From contig NZ_JBHUPT010000018.1 of the NCBI RefSeq assembly GCF_049056525.1, forward strand, positions 1 through 64,000: DNA of 64,000 nt, in the 5' to 3' direction. The stretch comes from Leisingera coralii. GTDB lineage: Bacteria; Pseudomonadota; Alphaproteobacteria; Rhodobacterales; Rhodobacteraceae. Made by a program: the position numbers and the translations under genes. Below the pieces are notes generated by a model. It was given only the letters and a program-made list of their open reading frames with translations. It did not search any database and was not told the origin of the DNA. This document shows, one piece after another, positions 15,186-22,727 of the stretch. The number at the start of each line of letters is the position of its first letter. Within the stretch, counting starts at the first letter, position 1.

Positions 15186-18152
15186 ATGGCAACAGATGTG
15201 GCGAAGACGAGCGAGCTGATGGTACACAATAACAAAGTCTTGACGGTATCCTATGGGACCTTTTCCTGCACATTGGAAGGGTTCGAGGATTCCTTCGGCA
15301 CGATGAAGGCCATTGCCGAGTATTTCCGCGACCTGGCTGCCGATGACCGTTACTTCGGCGCCGAGCCGCCGCAGCCCGATGCCGACATGCTGGCCCGCAT
15401 CGCCCAGCGCGAGATCGCCCGCCAGGTCGAGGCCCGCACCAGCGACACCGGCATCCACCTGCGCGCCGCCACCCCGGCGCTGGGATCCGCCGCGGCTGAA
15501 GCCCCCGCGCCGGCAGCAGCACCCGCGCCGGCTCCGGCTGCCGCCCCGGTGGCCGAACAGCCCGCGCCCGCCCCTGCCCCGGCAGAGGAGCAGGCCGCCG
15601 AAGCGGAAGCTGCCGTGAGCGAAGCCGCCGCCGAAGACGCCGCTGCGGCAGACACCCCTGCCGCCGAGGCCGTCACAGAGGAAGCCCCGGCCGCCGCCGA
15701 AGAGATTGAGGAAGCGGCGGCAGAGGTTGAAGCGGCGGCAGAGGTTGAGGCCGAAGCCGAAGCCGAAGCCGAAGCCGAAGCCGAAGCCGAAGCCGAAGCC
15801 GAAGCCGAAGCCGAAGCCGAAGCCGAAGCCGAAGCCGAAGCCGAAGCCGAAGCCGAAGCCGAAGCCGAAGCCGAAGCCGAAGCCGAAGCCGAAGCCGAAG
15901 CCGAAGCCGAAGCCGAAGCCGAAGCCGAAGCCGAAGCCGAAGCCGAAGCCGAAGCCGAAGCCGAAGCCGAAGCCGAAGCCGAAGCCGAAGCCGAAGCCGA
16001 AGCCGAAGCCGAAGCCGAAGCCGAAGCCGAAGCCGAAGCCGAAGCCGAAGCCGAAGCCGAAGCCGAAGCCGAAGCCGAAGCCGAAGCCGAAGCCGAAGCC
16101 GAAGCCGAAGCCGAAGCCGAAGCCGAAGCCGAAGCCGAAGCCGAAGCCGAAGCCGAAGCCGAAGCCGAAGCCGAAGCCGAAGCCGAAGCCGAAGCCGAAG
16201 CCGAAGCCGAAGCCGAAGCCGAAGCCGAAGCCGAAGCCGAAGCCGAAGCCGAAGCCGAAGCCGAAGCCGAAGCCGAAGCCGAAGCCGAAGCCGAAGCCGA
16301 AGCCGAAGCCGAAGCCGAAGCCGAAGCCGAAGCCGAAGCCGAAGCCGAAGCCGAAGCCGAAGCCGAAGCCGAAGCCGAAGCCGAAGCCGAAGCCGAAGCC
16401 GAAGCCGAAGCCGAAGCCGAAGCCGAAGCCGAAGCCGAAGCCGAAGCCGAAGCCGAAGCCGAAGCCGAAGCCGAAGCCGAAGCCGAAGCCGAAGCCGAAG
16501 CCGAAGCCGAAGCCGAAGCCGAAGCCGAAGCCGAAGCCGAAGCCGAAGCCGAAGCCGAAGCCGAAGCCGAAGCCGAAGCCGAAGCCGAAGCCGAAGCCGA
16601 AGCCGAAGCCGAAGCCGAAGCCGAAGCCGAAGCCGAAGCCGAAGCCGAAGCAACCATCGCCGCGGTGCTGGAAAACGCAAGCGCCGAAACGCAGGAGCAG
16701 GCGCGGAAAGACACCACCGCAGTCGAGCTGCTGGAAGTCAACGAGGCCGGCGCGGCAGAAGACGCCGGTGCCCCGGAAGCTGCCGAAGCCGAAGAACCCG
16801 CCCCGCGCGCGGAAGAGGACACCGCGCCCGCCGCCGACAGTATCGCGGCCAAGCTGCAGCGCATCCGTGCCGTGGTGGCTCAGGCGCCCGAAGAGGACTT
16901 CAGCGAGGACGAGCACGCCGACGACGTGCTGGAAAGCGCCGCTGAGGACATCACCTCCGCGCTGATGGAGGATGACGGCACCGGCGCACCGGACTTCGAT
17001 GACGAGGGTGACGACGAAATCGCCAGGACGCTGGACCGCCTGGACCTGGGCCGCACGGCCGCTGAGCAGCCCGGAACCGCAGAGGACGCGGACACCGAAG
17101 GCGGCGCAGAGGCCTCGGATGACAGCCTGTTCGCGGACCTGAAGGACGGCGCCGCCGCAGACCAGCCCGAAGCCGGCGATGCAGAGAACCTGCTGGCGGA
17201 AGACGCTTCCGGCCAACCGGCCGCTCCCGCAGCGCGCGTGCGCATCACCAAGGTCAAGCGCTCCGAATTCGACCAGGCCCTTGCCTCGGGCCGCCTGGAG
17301 GAAACCGGCAGCCGCCCGGAACCGGCGCCCGCCCCTGCGGCGCTGTCGGAGGAAGACGAAGCCGACCTGATGCGCGAGCTGGCCGAGGTGGAAGCGGAAA
17401 TCCTTGCCGCCTCGGAACTGCCAGAAGATACCGCTTCGGCCGAAGACAGCATCAGCCCGGAGGCCGCCGCGGAGCAGCCTGCAGCACCAAGCCCGGCAGA
17501 CAGCGATGTCAGCCGGCTGATGGCCGCCGCAGAAGAAAAGCTCGAGGACCCCGAATCGGCCTCCTCGCGGGAAGCCTACAGCCACTTGCGCGCCGCCGTT
17601 GCTGCCGCCAAGGCCGGCCCGGCCGCTGGCACCACGGGCAGCGACGACGCCCAGCCCTACCGCGAGGACCTGGCCAGCGTGGTCCGCCCGCGCCGCCCGG
17701 AGGCCCGCCAGGCCAGCTCCGAGCGCCCGGCCAGCCCGGCGTCCCGCCCGGCGCCGCTGAAGCTGGTGGCTGCCCAGCGCATCGACCAGGGCGCAGCCGC
17801 GAAACAGCCGGTGCGCCCGCGCCGGGTCTCGGCCGCAGTTCTGGGCGAGGAAACCGAGACCGGCAGCAGCGGCTTTGCCGACTATGCTGCCGAACGCGGC
17901 GCCGCCGAGCTGCATGAGCTGCTGGAAGCCGCCGCCGCCTACATGAGCTTTGTCGAAGGCCGCGACCACTTCTCGCGGCCTCAGCTCATGAGCAAGGTGC
18001 GCAGCGCCGGCAGCGGCGAATTCAACCGCGAGGACGGGCTGCGCTCCTTCGGCCAGCTGCTGCGCGACGGCAAGATCGAACGCTCCGGCAACGGCCAGTT
18101 CACTGCCTCCGGCGACATCGGCTTCAAACCCGGCAAACGCGCCGCTGGATAA
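15186..18152 (+). CDS. Acidic protein with a 300-residue (Ala-Glu)150 tract
   Basis: A 988-aa protein with no signal peptide or membrane helix, so probably cytoplasmic. Residues about 12-90 form a conserved N-terminal domain (MVHNNKVLTVSYGTFSC, MKAIAEYFRDLAADDRYFGA). Residues 100-188 are Ala/Pro/Glu-rich. Residues 189-488 are exactly 150 Ala-Glu pairs. Residues 489-870 are an acidic low-complexity linker with short helical islands. The last about 95 residues form a second conserved domain (ELHELLEAAAAYMSFVEGRD, RSFGQLLRDGKIERSGNGQF) that looks like a small winged-helix fold. Similar N- and C-terminal domains occur in Rhodobacteraceae proteins of unknown function. Translation may instead begin at the ATG at 15219; neither start has a strong ribosome site. 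A strong terminator follows at 18169. Confidence 0.85.
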   Translation: MATDVAKTSELMVHNNKVLTVSYGTFSCTLEGFEDSFGTMKAIAEYFRDLAADDRYFGAEPPQPDADMLARIAQREIARQVEARTSDTGIHLRAATPALGSAAAEAPAPAAAPAPAPAAAPVAEQPAPAPAPAEEQAAEAEAAVSEAAAEDAAAADTPAAEAVTEEAPAAAEEIEEAAAEVEAAAEVEAEAEAEAEAEAEAEAEAEAEAEAEAEAEAEAEAEAEAEAEAEAEAEAEAEAEAEAEAEAEAEAEAEAEAEAEAEAEAEAEAEAEAEAEAEAEAEAEAEAEAEAEAEAEAEAEAEAEAEAEAEAEAEAEAEAEAEAEAEAEAEAEAEAEAEAEAEAEAEAEAEAEAEAEAEAEAEAEAEAEAEAEAEAEAEAEAEAEAEAEAEAEAEAEAEAEAEAEAEAEAEAEAEAEAEAEAEAEAEAEAEAEAEAEAEAEAEAEAEAEAEAEAEAEAEAEAEAEAEAEAEAEAEAEAEAEAEAEAEAEATIAAVLENASAETQEQARKDTTAVELLEVNEAGAAEDAGAPEAAEAEEPAPRAEEDTAPAADSIAAKLQRIRAVVAQAPEEDFSEDEHADDVLESAAEDITSALMEDDGTGAPDFDDEGDDEIARTLDRLDLGRTAAEQPGTAEDADTEGGAEASDDSLFADLKDGAAADQPEAGDAENLLAEDASGQPAAPAARVRITKVKRSEFDQALASGRLEETGSRPEPAPAPAALSEEDEADLMRELAEVEAEILAASELPEDTASAEDSISPEAAAEQPAAPSPADSDVSRLMAAAEEKLEDPESASSREAYSHLRAAVAAAKAGPAAGTTGSDDAQPYREDLASVVRPRRPEARQASSERPASPASRPAPLKLVAAQRIDQGAAAKQPVRPRRVSAAVLGEETETGSSGFADYAAERGAAELHELLEAAAAYMSFVEGRDHFSRPQLMSKVRSAGSGEFNREDGLRSFGQLLRDGKIERSGNGQFTASGDIGFKPGKRAAG
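15711..15746 (+). repeat. 18-bp tandem duplication bordering the hexamer array
   Basis: Two perfect consecutive copies of GAAGCGGCGGCAGAGGTT (15711-15728 and 15729-15746) lie three bases before the GCCGAA array. They encode EAAAEV twice. This shows the region expands by tandem duplication at more than one unit length. Confidence 0.9.
15750..16649 (+). repeat. Perfect hexanucleotide microsatellite (GCCGAA)150
   Basis: There are 900 bp of uninterrupted GCCGAA, 150 units with no substitution that I could find. It begins after GAG at 15747-15749 and ends before GCAACC at 16650. It is in frame and encodes Ala-Glu pairs. All six reading frames are open through it (AE, PK and RS on the plus strand; FG, SA and RL on the minus strand). 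Uniform codon choice over 300 codons implies recent expansion by slippage or unequal recombination, since protein-level selection would tolerate synonymous changes. Confidence 0.97.
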
Positions 18153-18168
18153 CCGCTTGTCAGACAAA

Positions 18169-18204
18169 CAGAAAAGGCGGCCCTCGGGGCCGCCTTTTCT
18201 GTTT
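18169..18204 (+). terminator. Rho-independent terminator
   Basis: A 15-bp perfect stem (CAGAAAAGGCGGCCC / GGGCCGCCTTTTCTG) with a TCG loop at 18169-18201, followed by TTT, 17 nt after the stop of the (AE)n gene. Confidence 0.9.
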
Positions 18205-18221
18205 TCAAACACTGGATCCGG

Positions 18222-18284
18222 CTTCTTCTGGCCGGAAATATCCCGGGGGGAATTGGCCGTCAGGCCAAGAGGGGCAGAGCCCCT
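18222..18284. repeat. Dispersed intergenic element (GGAAATATCCCGGGG type), copy 1
   Basis: CTTCTTCTGGCCGGAAATAT followed by CCCGGGG, then a small palindrome GGGGCAGAGCCCC at 18271-18283. The same two blocks occur in reverse orientation at 63299-63343, and the first block in part at 28681-28703. It lies between the (AE)n gene and the DUF2842 gene. Confidence 0.6.
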
Positions 18285-18288
18285 CCCC

Positions 18289-18525
18289 TTACTGGTCCTT
18301 AGCGTCCGGGTCTTCCTTGCCGACGCCGCGGAACACGAACTTGAACGGCAGCACCCAGACGATGCCCAGCGCCACATAGACGATCAGCTCCAGCCACAGC
18401 GGCGGCCGGTCGAGCCAGTTCAGCACCGTGACCGCGGCCACGATGTAAACCGGCATCCCGACCAGCAGGATCACCAGGGCCCAGCGCCGCCGGGCCTTGT
18501 AGCTCAGGCCTTTGTTCTCTGCCAT
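18289..18525 (-). CDS. DUF2842 family membrane protein
   Basis: A 78-aa protein with two predicted transmembrane helices (about residues 15-37 and 44-66), a short basic N-terminus and a charged C-terminal tail (GKEDPDAKDQ). The YKARRRWALVILLVGMPVYI start and WVLPFKFVFRGVG end match the DUF2842 family of alphaproteobacteria. Its ATG overlaps the purA stop (TGATG), so it is coupled to purA. The function is unknown. Confidence 0.8.
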   Translation of the reverse strand: MAENKGLSYKARRRWALVILLVGMPVYIVAAVTVLNWLDRPPLWLELIVYVALGIVWVLPFKFVFRGVGKEDPDAKDQ

Positions 18526-19838
18526 CAGTCGGCGAACGGGTCGGTCACCAGGATGGTGTCGTCCCGCTCCGGGCTGGTGGACAGCAGCGCGACCGGGCAT
18601 TCGATCAGCTCTTCCACCCGCTTCACGTATTTGATCGCGTTGGCAGGCAGATCGTTCCAGCTGCGCGCGCCCTCGGTCGACTCGCTCCAGCCCGGCATCT
18701 CCTCATAGATGGGGGTGCAGCGCGCCTGCTGGTCGGCGGCGGTCGGCAGGTAATCCAGACGCTCGCCGTCCAGCTCATAGCCGACGCAGATCTTCAGGGT
18801 CTCGAACCCGTCCAGCACGTCCAGCTTGGTCAGCGAGATGCCGTTGATGCCGGAGGTGGCGCAGGTCTGACGCACCAGACAGGCGTCGAACCAGCCGCAG
18901 CGGCGCTGGCGGCCGGTGGTGGTGCCGAACTCATGGCCGCGGGTGCCCAGGCGCTCGCCGTCCGCATCCGGGGTGCCGTCTTCCTTCAGCAGCTCGGTCG
19001 GGAACGGCCCTTCACCCACACGGGTGGTGTACGCCTTCACGATGCCAAGCACGTAATCGATCGAGCCCGGGCCGATGCCCACGCCGGTCGCTGCCTGGCC
19101 TGCAATCACGTTCGAGGAGGTCACAAACGGGTAAGTGCCGAAATCGATGTCCAGCAGCGCGCCCTGGGCGCCTTCGAACAGGATCCGCTTGCCGGATTTG
19201 CGCTTTTCGTTCAGCACCTTCCAGACCGGCGCCGCAAACGGCAGGATCTGCGGTGCGATCTCTTTCAGCTGGGCAATCAGCGCGTCGCGGTCCACCGGGT
19301 CAACACCCAGCCCCTTGCGCAGCGGGTCATGGTGCTGCAGCGCGCGGTCGACGCGGGCAATCAGGGTCGCCTCGTCGGCCAGGTCGGCAACGCGGATCGC
19401 GCGGCGGCCCACCTTGTCCTCATAGGCCGGGCCGATGCCGCGGCCGGTGGTGCCGATCTTGGTGCCCTTCGACGCCGCTTCCTCGCGCGCCCGGTCCAGC
19501 TCGCCGTGCAGCGGCAGGATCAGCGGAGTGTTCTCGGCGATCATCAGGGTTTCCGGGGTGATCTCGACACCCTGCTCGCGCACCGTTGCGATCTCCTTCA
19601 TCAGGTGCCAGGGATCCAGCACCACGCCATTGCCGATGACGCTCAGCTTGCCGCCGCGCACCACGCCCGAGGGCAGCGCGTGCAGCTTGTAGACCTTGCC
19701 GTCAATGACCAGCGTATGGCCCGCGTTATGGCCGCCCTGGAAGCGTGCGATCACGTCAGCGCGCTCGCTCAGCCAGTCCACGATCTTGCCTTTCCCCTCG
19801 TCGCCCCACTGGGCGCCGACTACGACGACATTGGCCAT
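18525..19838 (-). CDS. purA: Adenylosuccinate synthetase
   Basis: A 437-aa enzyme that makes adenylosuccinate from IMP, aspartate and GTP, the first committed step to AMP. It shows the GTP/IMP loop GAQWGDEGKGKIVD at the N-terminus with catalytic Asp and the switch segment QGGHNAGHTLV with catalytic His. Further signatures are GTTGRGIGPAYEDK, VAGQAATGVGIGP and TTTGRQRRCGWFD. The start at 19838 is conserved (MANVVVVGAQWGDEGKG). It is followed by a coupled DUF2842 gene. Confidence 0.97.
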   Translation of the reverse strand: MANVVVVGAQWGDEGKGKIVDWLSERADVIARFQGGHNAGHTLVIDGKVYKLHALPSGVVRGGKLSVIGNGVVLDPWHLMKEIATVREQGVEITPETLMIAENTPLILPLHGELDRAREEAASKGTKIGTTGRGIGPAYEDKVGRRAIRVADLADEATLIARVDRALQHHDPLRKGLGVDPVDRDALIAQLKEIAPQILPFAAPVWKVLNEKRKSGKRILFEGAQGALLDIDFGTYPFVTSSNVIAGQAATGVGIGPGSIDYVLGIVKAYTTRVGEGPFPTELLKEDGTPDADGERLGTRGHEFGTTTGRQRRCGWFDACLVRQTCATSGINGISLTKLDVLDGFETLKICVGYELDGERLDYLPTAADQQARCTPIYEEMPGWSESTEGARSWNDLPANAIKYVKRVEELIECPVALLSTSPERDDTILVTDPFAD

Positions 19839-20400
19839 ATCCGGTCCTTTACAGTCTGGTTCAAACCCACGCTCATATAGCGATGCTGCGCAGGCAGTGG
19901 AACCGCAAATTCGCCGCAGCCGGACACCAGGAGCCCCTTTTCGTCTCATTCACAGAGGGCTGCGCCTGCCTGGGCGGGCGCGAATGCGCCTGCCGGGGGG
20001 CAGGCAGGCGCAGCCCGGCGGTACCGCCGGGCGATTCCCTCCCATAGCGCTTCCGCGGAACGCTGCTGGCGTTGCGCGACCGCCGCACGCCCGCTTCATC
20101 GGTTTCTCATACTCCCATGCCAGACTGCCAAACGATCGCGATCCCCCGCCATGGGCCCGCGCGCGGGGCCATGATACGAGGCGCAGGCATCTGTGCGGCT
20201 GCCTGCGCAACACCCGGAGACCGGCCCTGATAAAAAGGGGGTCGTTCAGGAAATCCTGTCCGAGCAGGCCCCGAGGGGTCTGTCCATTCTCTGCCCGGCG
20301 GCGCCGCCATCCTTAACCGGATCAGCGCTCAAGCAAATCAAAGGAAGACATTCAAATACCGTCCGGGCCTTCACCGGCCCCGGCGGCCAAAGCCGCGCGC
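19839..20400. other. Intergenic region upstream of purA
   Basis: 562 nt with no convincing gene on either strand; short open frames here have no recognisable product. It should hold the purA promoter. It contains the nested cruciform element at 19957-20016 and, directly after it, a 16-bp palindrome CCGGCGGTACCGCCGG (20015-20030). Confidence 0.55.
19957..20016. repeat. Nested cruciform element, copy 2
   Basis: Perfect 16-bp outer arms GGGCTGCGCCTGCCTG (19957-19972) and CAGGCAGGCGCAGCCC (20001-20016). They enclose an inner hairpin GGCGGGCGC-GAAT-GCGCCTGCC (19973-19994, one G:T pair) and a run of six G. It has the same layout as 13355-13418 with different outer-arm sequence. Confidence 0.8.
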
Positions 20401-20733
20401 TCAGCGGCGCAGATGCACCGGCGCGCCATGCGGCGTGCTCAGATACGCTTCCTCCCAGCGGCTGCGCATCACCTCGGCCTCCGCAGGCGAGGCCGCGCCC
20501 TGTTCCGCCAGAACCCCCTCCAGCGTTTCCAGCCAGGCGCGGAAGTAATCCTCGCCGCCATCCAATTCACGGCTGAGGCCATGCCGCTTCAGCGTTGCGG
20601 AAAACCGCTCTACCCACTCACTCCAGCTGAACCGCCCGGATTCGTTCAGGTGCACGGTCAGGGCAAACACCTGCGCGTGCCAGGGTTCGGCAAAAACCGG
20701 CTCCGGCGCGGCAACCTCGGGACACTCGCTCAT
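20401..20733 (-). CDS. Nitrile hydratase accessory protein
   Basis: A 110-aa protein with the WHAQVFALTVHLNESGRFSW motif shared by nitrile hydratase activators and the N-terminal part of the beta subunit (compare WHARALAVTLACGALGQWN in the neighbouring gene). Such activators deliver cobalt to the alpha subunit through subunit exchange. The ATG at 20733 overlaps the beta-subunit stop by four bases (ATGA), so it is the third gene of the alpha-beta-activator operon. The length agrees with activators of cobalt-type enzymes. No cysteine-rich metal motif is visible apart from one early Cys. Confidence 0.88.
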   Translation of the reverse strand: MSECPEVAAPEPVFAEPWHAQVFALTVHLNESGRFSWSEWVERFSATLKRHGLSRELDGGEDYFRAWLETLEGVLAEQGAASPAEAEVMRSRWEEAYLSTPHGAPVHLRR

Positions 20734-21407
20734 AACGGCTCCAGATAGCTCTGCCACAGGTCCAGCACCACCTCGTCCTCCGGGTGCTCCGGATGCGCCC
20801 ACAGCTCACGCGCAAAGAAGCGCACCGCATACAGCGGCTCCGGCGCCTCGCCCAGGCCATGGGCGCTGCTGTCGGGGAACACATGGGTGCCATGCAGCCG
20901 CAAGATATAGCCGCGCGCGCCGGCAGCGTACTGCGGCAGCCTTGTGTGGCCGCCATCCGCCAGCGCGTTGTCCGCCGGTATCCGCGCCCGCACCGCCTGC
21001 CCGGGCGAGAACCGCGGCTGAGGCCCGCCCTGCCGGTCCGCCGGGCCGCCCTTGGCCAGCACAGCAGCGACGTTCTCTGCCTTCAAGGCCCGCTGCGCCA
21101 GCGCATGAATGTCTTCGGAGCCCTTGCCCTCAAGATCCTCCTGCGTCAGCACGCCCTTCTCCACCAGCAGATCCGCCAGCGCCGCGATCCATTTCTCGTA
21201 ATAGGAAAACCGGGTGTAATCCTTGGGCGACAGCCGCTCGCGGGCATGGCGCGACACATCGATGTTCCACTGCCCGAGCGCGCCGCAAGCCAGCGTCACC
21301 GCCAGGGCGCGGGCGTGCCAGTCCTCCGCAAAGACCGGCGCATCCTCGGCTTCCGGCACCACCGGCCCGTCGCCGAATCGCCCGCCCATGTCATGCACCC
21401 GGGTCAT
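20730..21407 (-). CDS. nthB: Nitrile hydratase subunit beta
   Basis: A 225-aa structural subunit of nitrile hydratase, which hydrates nitriles to amides. The N-terminus (TRVHDMGGRFGDGPV) and the WHARALAVTLACGALGQWNI and YYEKWIAAL segments are typical. The C-terminal SH3-like domain (PRFSPGQAVRARIPADN ... HTRLPQYAAGARGYI ... LYAVRFFARELW) is complete. It overlaps the alpha-subunit stop by four bases upstream and the activator start by four bases downstream, so all three are translated from one message. The enzyme is cytoplasmic. Confidence 0.95.
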   Translation of the reverse strand: MTRVHDMGGRFGDGPVVPEAEDAPVFAEDWHARALAVTLACGALGQWNIDVSRHARERLSPKDYTRFSYYEKWIAALADLLVEKGVLTQEDLEGKGSEDIHALAQRALKAENVAAVLAKGGPADRQGGPQPRFSPGQAVRARIPADNALADGGHTRLPQYAAGARGYILRLHGTHVFPDSSAHGLGEAPEPLYAVRFFARELWAHPEHPEDEVVLDLWQSYLEPL

Positions 21408-22018
21408 GCCGGCACCTTCGGCTGGCCGGTGCCGATCATGCTGTCGCGGGTGACCAGCGCGGCCAGGTCCTCTTCGCTGAGCCCTTCCGTGCCTTCGGGC
21501 CGCACCGGCAGCACCAGATAGCGCACCTCGGCGGTCGAATCCCAAACCCGCACCGCGCATCCCTCGGGCAGTGTGACCCCGAACTCCGCCAGCACCTTGC
21601 GCGGCTCCCGCACCGCGCGGGCGCGGTAGGCGTCGGATTTGTACCAGCCCGGCGGAATGCCCAGCAGCGGCCACGGGTAGCAGCTGCACAGGGTGCAGAC
21701 GACCATATTGTGCTGTGCGGGCGTGTTCTCCACCACCACCATATGCTCGCCCTGGCGGCCGGAATAGCCAAGGTCCGCCAGCACCGGATCGGCATCCGCC
21801 AGCAGCGCCGCCTTGAACTCCGGATCGCTCCAGGCCCTGGCCACCACCCGGGCGCCGTTCTGCGGGCCGATCCTGTTCTGATAGGTGTCGATGATCTCCT
21901 CCAGCGCGGCTGGGTCGATCAGCCCCTTCTGTACCAGAATCGTCTCCAGCGCCTTGACCCGCAAGGCAGGGTCCGGCGGCAAAAGGGCGTGCGGGTGGTC
22001 GTGGTGATCATGGGGCAT
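21404..22018 (-). CDS. nthA: Nitrile hydratase subunit alpha, cobalt type
   Basis: A 204-aa catalytic subunit. The metal site is VCTLCSCYPW; Thr in second position (CTLCSC) marks the cobalt-type enzyme, where iron-type has Ser (CSLCSC). Two of these cysteines are oxidised in known enzymes. The N-terminus MPHDHHDHPH is histidine-rich, unusual enough to suggest metal buffering, though His-rich starts occur in other alphaproteobacterial homologues. The family segment GPQNGARVVARAWSDPEFK is present. It heads the alpha-beta-activator operon and diverges from secG (171 nt between the starts). No nitrilase, amidase or aldoxime dehydratase gene is adjacent. Confidence 0.95.
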   Translation of the reverse strand: MPHDHHDHPHALLPPDPALRVKALETILVQKGLIDPAALEEIIDTYQNRIGPQNGARVVARAWSDPEFKAALLADADPVLADLGYSGRQGEHMVVVENTPAQHNMVVCTLCSCYPWPLLGIPPGWYKSDAYRARAVREPRKVLAEFGVTLPEGCAVRVWDSTAEVRYLVLPVRPEGTEGLSEEDLAALVTRDSMIGTGQPKVPA

Positions 22019-22189
22019 GAAGAAACTCTGCCCTGCCCCAAGGGCCTGCGTCCAGTCACAAAGCACCGCTGCGGCGCCTCTGACTGCACGTCATGGGTGC
22101 TGCCCGGCGTCAGGCAAACTCCGCCCTTGCCCCCCCGGGCAATCTTGCCTATTTACCGCCCGATACTCAGCCAACCGCCGCAGGGACCC

Positions 22190-22555
22190 ATGGAAAACGT
22201 TGTTCTCATCATCCATCTTCTTCTGGCTCTCGGCCTGATCGCCGTGGTGCTGCTGCAGCGCTCCGAAGGCGGCGGTCTGGGCATGGGCGGCGGCGGCGGC
22301 GGCGCCATCTCGGGCCGTGCGGCGGCAACCGCGCTCAGCAAGGTGACCTGGCTGCTGGCAATCGCCTTCATCTGCACCTCGATCACCCTGACCATCATGG
22401 CGGCACAGAAATCCGCAGGCTCCTCGGTCACCGACCGGCTGGCGGTTCCGCAGACCGAAGACGGCGGCGCACCGGCGGTGCCGGCTCCGCTGGGCAGCGA
22501 CCTGCTGCCGCCGAGCGAAGGCGACAACGCGCCGCTGGTTCCCAGCGCCGACTAA
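22190..22555 (+). CDS. secG: Preprotein translocase subunit SecG
   Basis: A 121-aa inner-membrane subunit of the SecYEG translocon. There are two transmembrane helices (VVLIIHLLLALGLIAVVLLQ at the N-terminus and WLLAIAFICTSITLTIMAA around residues 52-72). They are separated by the conserved QRSEGGGLGMGGGG loop. The C-terminal 45 residues are an acidic, Pro-rich tail that is longer than in E. coli SecG but common in alphaproteobacteria. The true start is the ATG at 22190; a much longer frame upstream is an artefact. It is followed 172 nt later by pyrG. Confidence 0.94.
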   Translation: MENVVLIIHLLLALGLIAVVLLQRSEGGGLGMGGGGGGAISGRAAATALSKVTWLLAIAFICTSITLTIMAAQKSAGSSVTDRLAVPQTEDGGAPAVPAPLGSDLLPPSEGDNAPLVPSAD

Positions 22556-22608
22556 CCTACTACACCTTGAGAGGGTTATAGGGGCCGCAACAGCATCTTG
22601 CGGTTCCC

Positions 22609-22637
22609 TTGCGCATTTCGTGCGAATCCTTTATATA
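22609..22637 (+). promoter_or_regulatory. Candidate sigma-70 promoter for pyrG
   Basis: TTGCGC (22609-22614), a 17-nt spacer and TATATA (22632-22637), 91 nt before the pyrG ATG. The -10 is AT-rich in a GC-rich setting and the spacing is ideal, but the -35 matches the consensus in only three positions. Confidence 0.35.
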
Positions 22638-22727
22638 TGAAGTCCCGTGATGCTGCGGTTTTTGGAATGATTCCGATCACCGCCGGGCAGCTAGATTCTG
22701 ACTTCTCACGGGGGCAGCCGAACACTC

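Noticed and set aside
15750..16649. CRISPR-like repeat region
   Set aside because: The repeats are contiguous 6-bp units without spacers and lie inside a gene; no cas gene is present.
15075..18377. A minus-strand frame of 1,100 codons across the hexamer array
   Set aside because: It exists only because the repeat has no stops in any frame; the plus-strand frame has conserved end domains and a terminator. The PK, RL and SA frames are rejected for the same reason.
20942..22189. N-terminal extension of secG reaching back over the nitrile hydratase genes
   Set aside because: SecG begins at 22190 at the normal family start; the extension is antisense to nthA and nthB.
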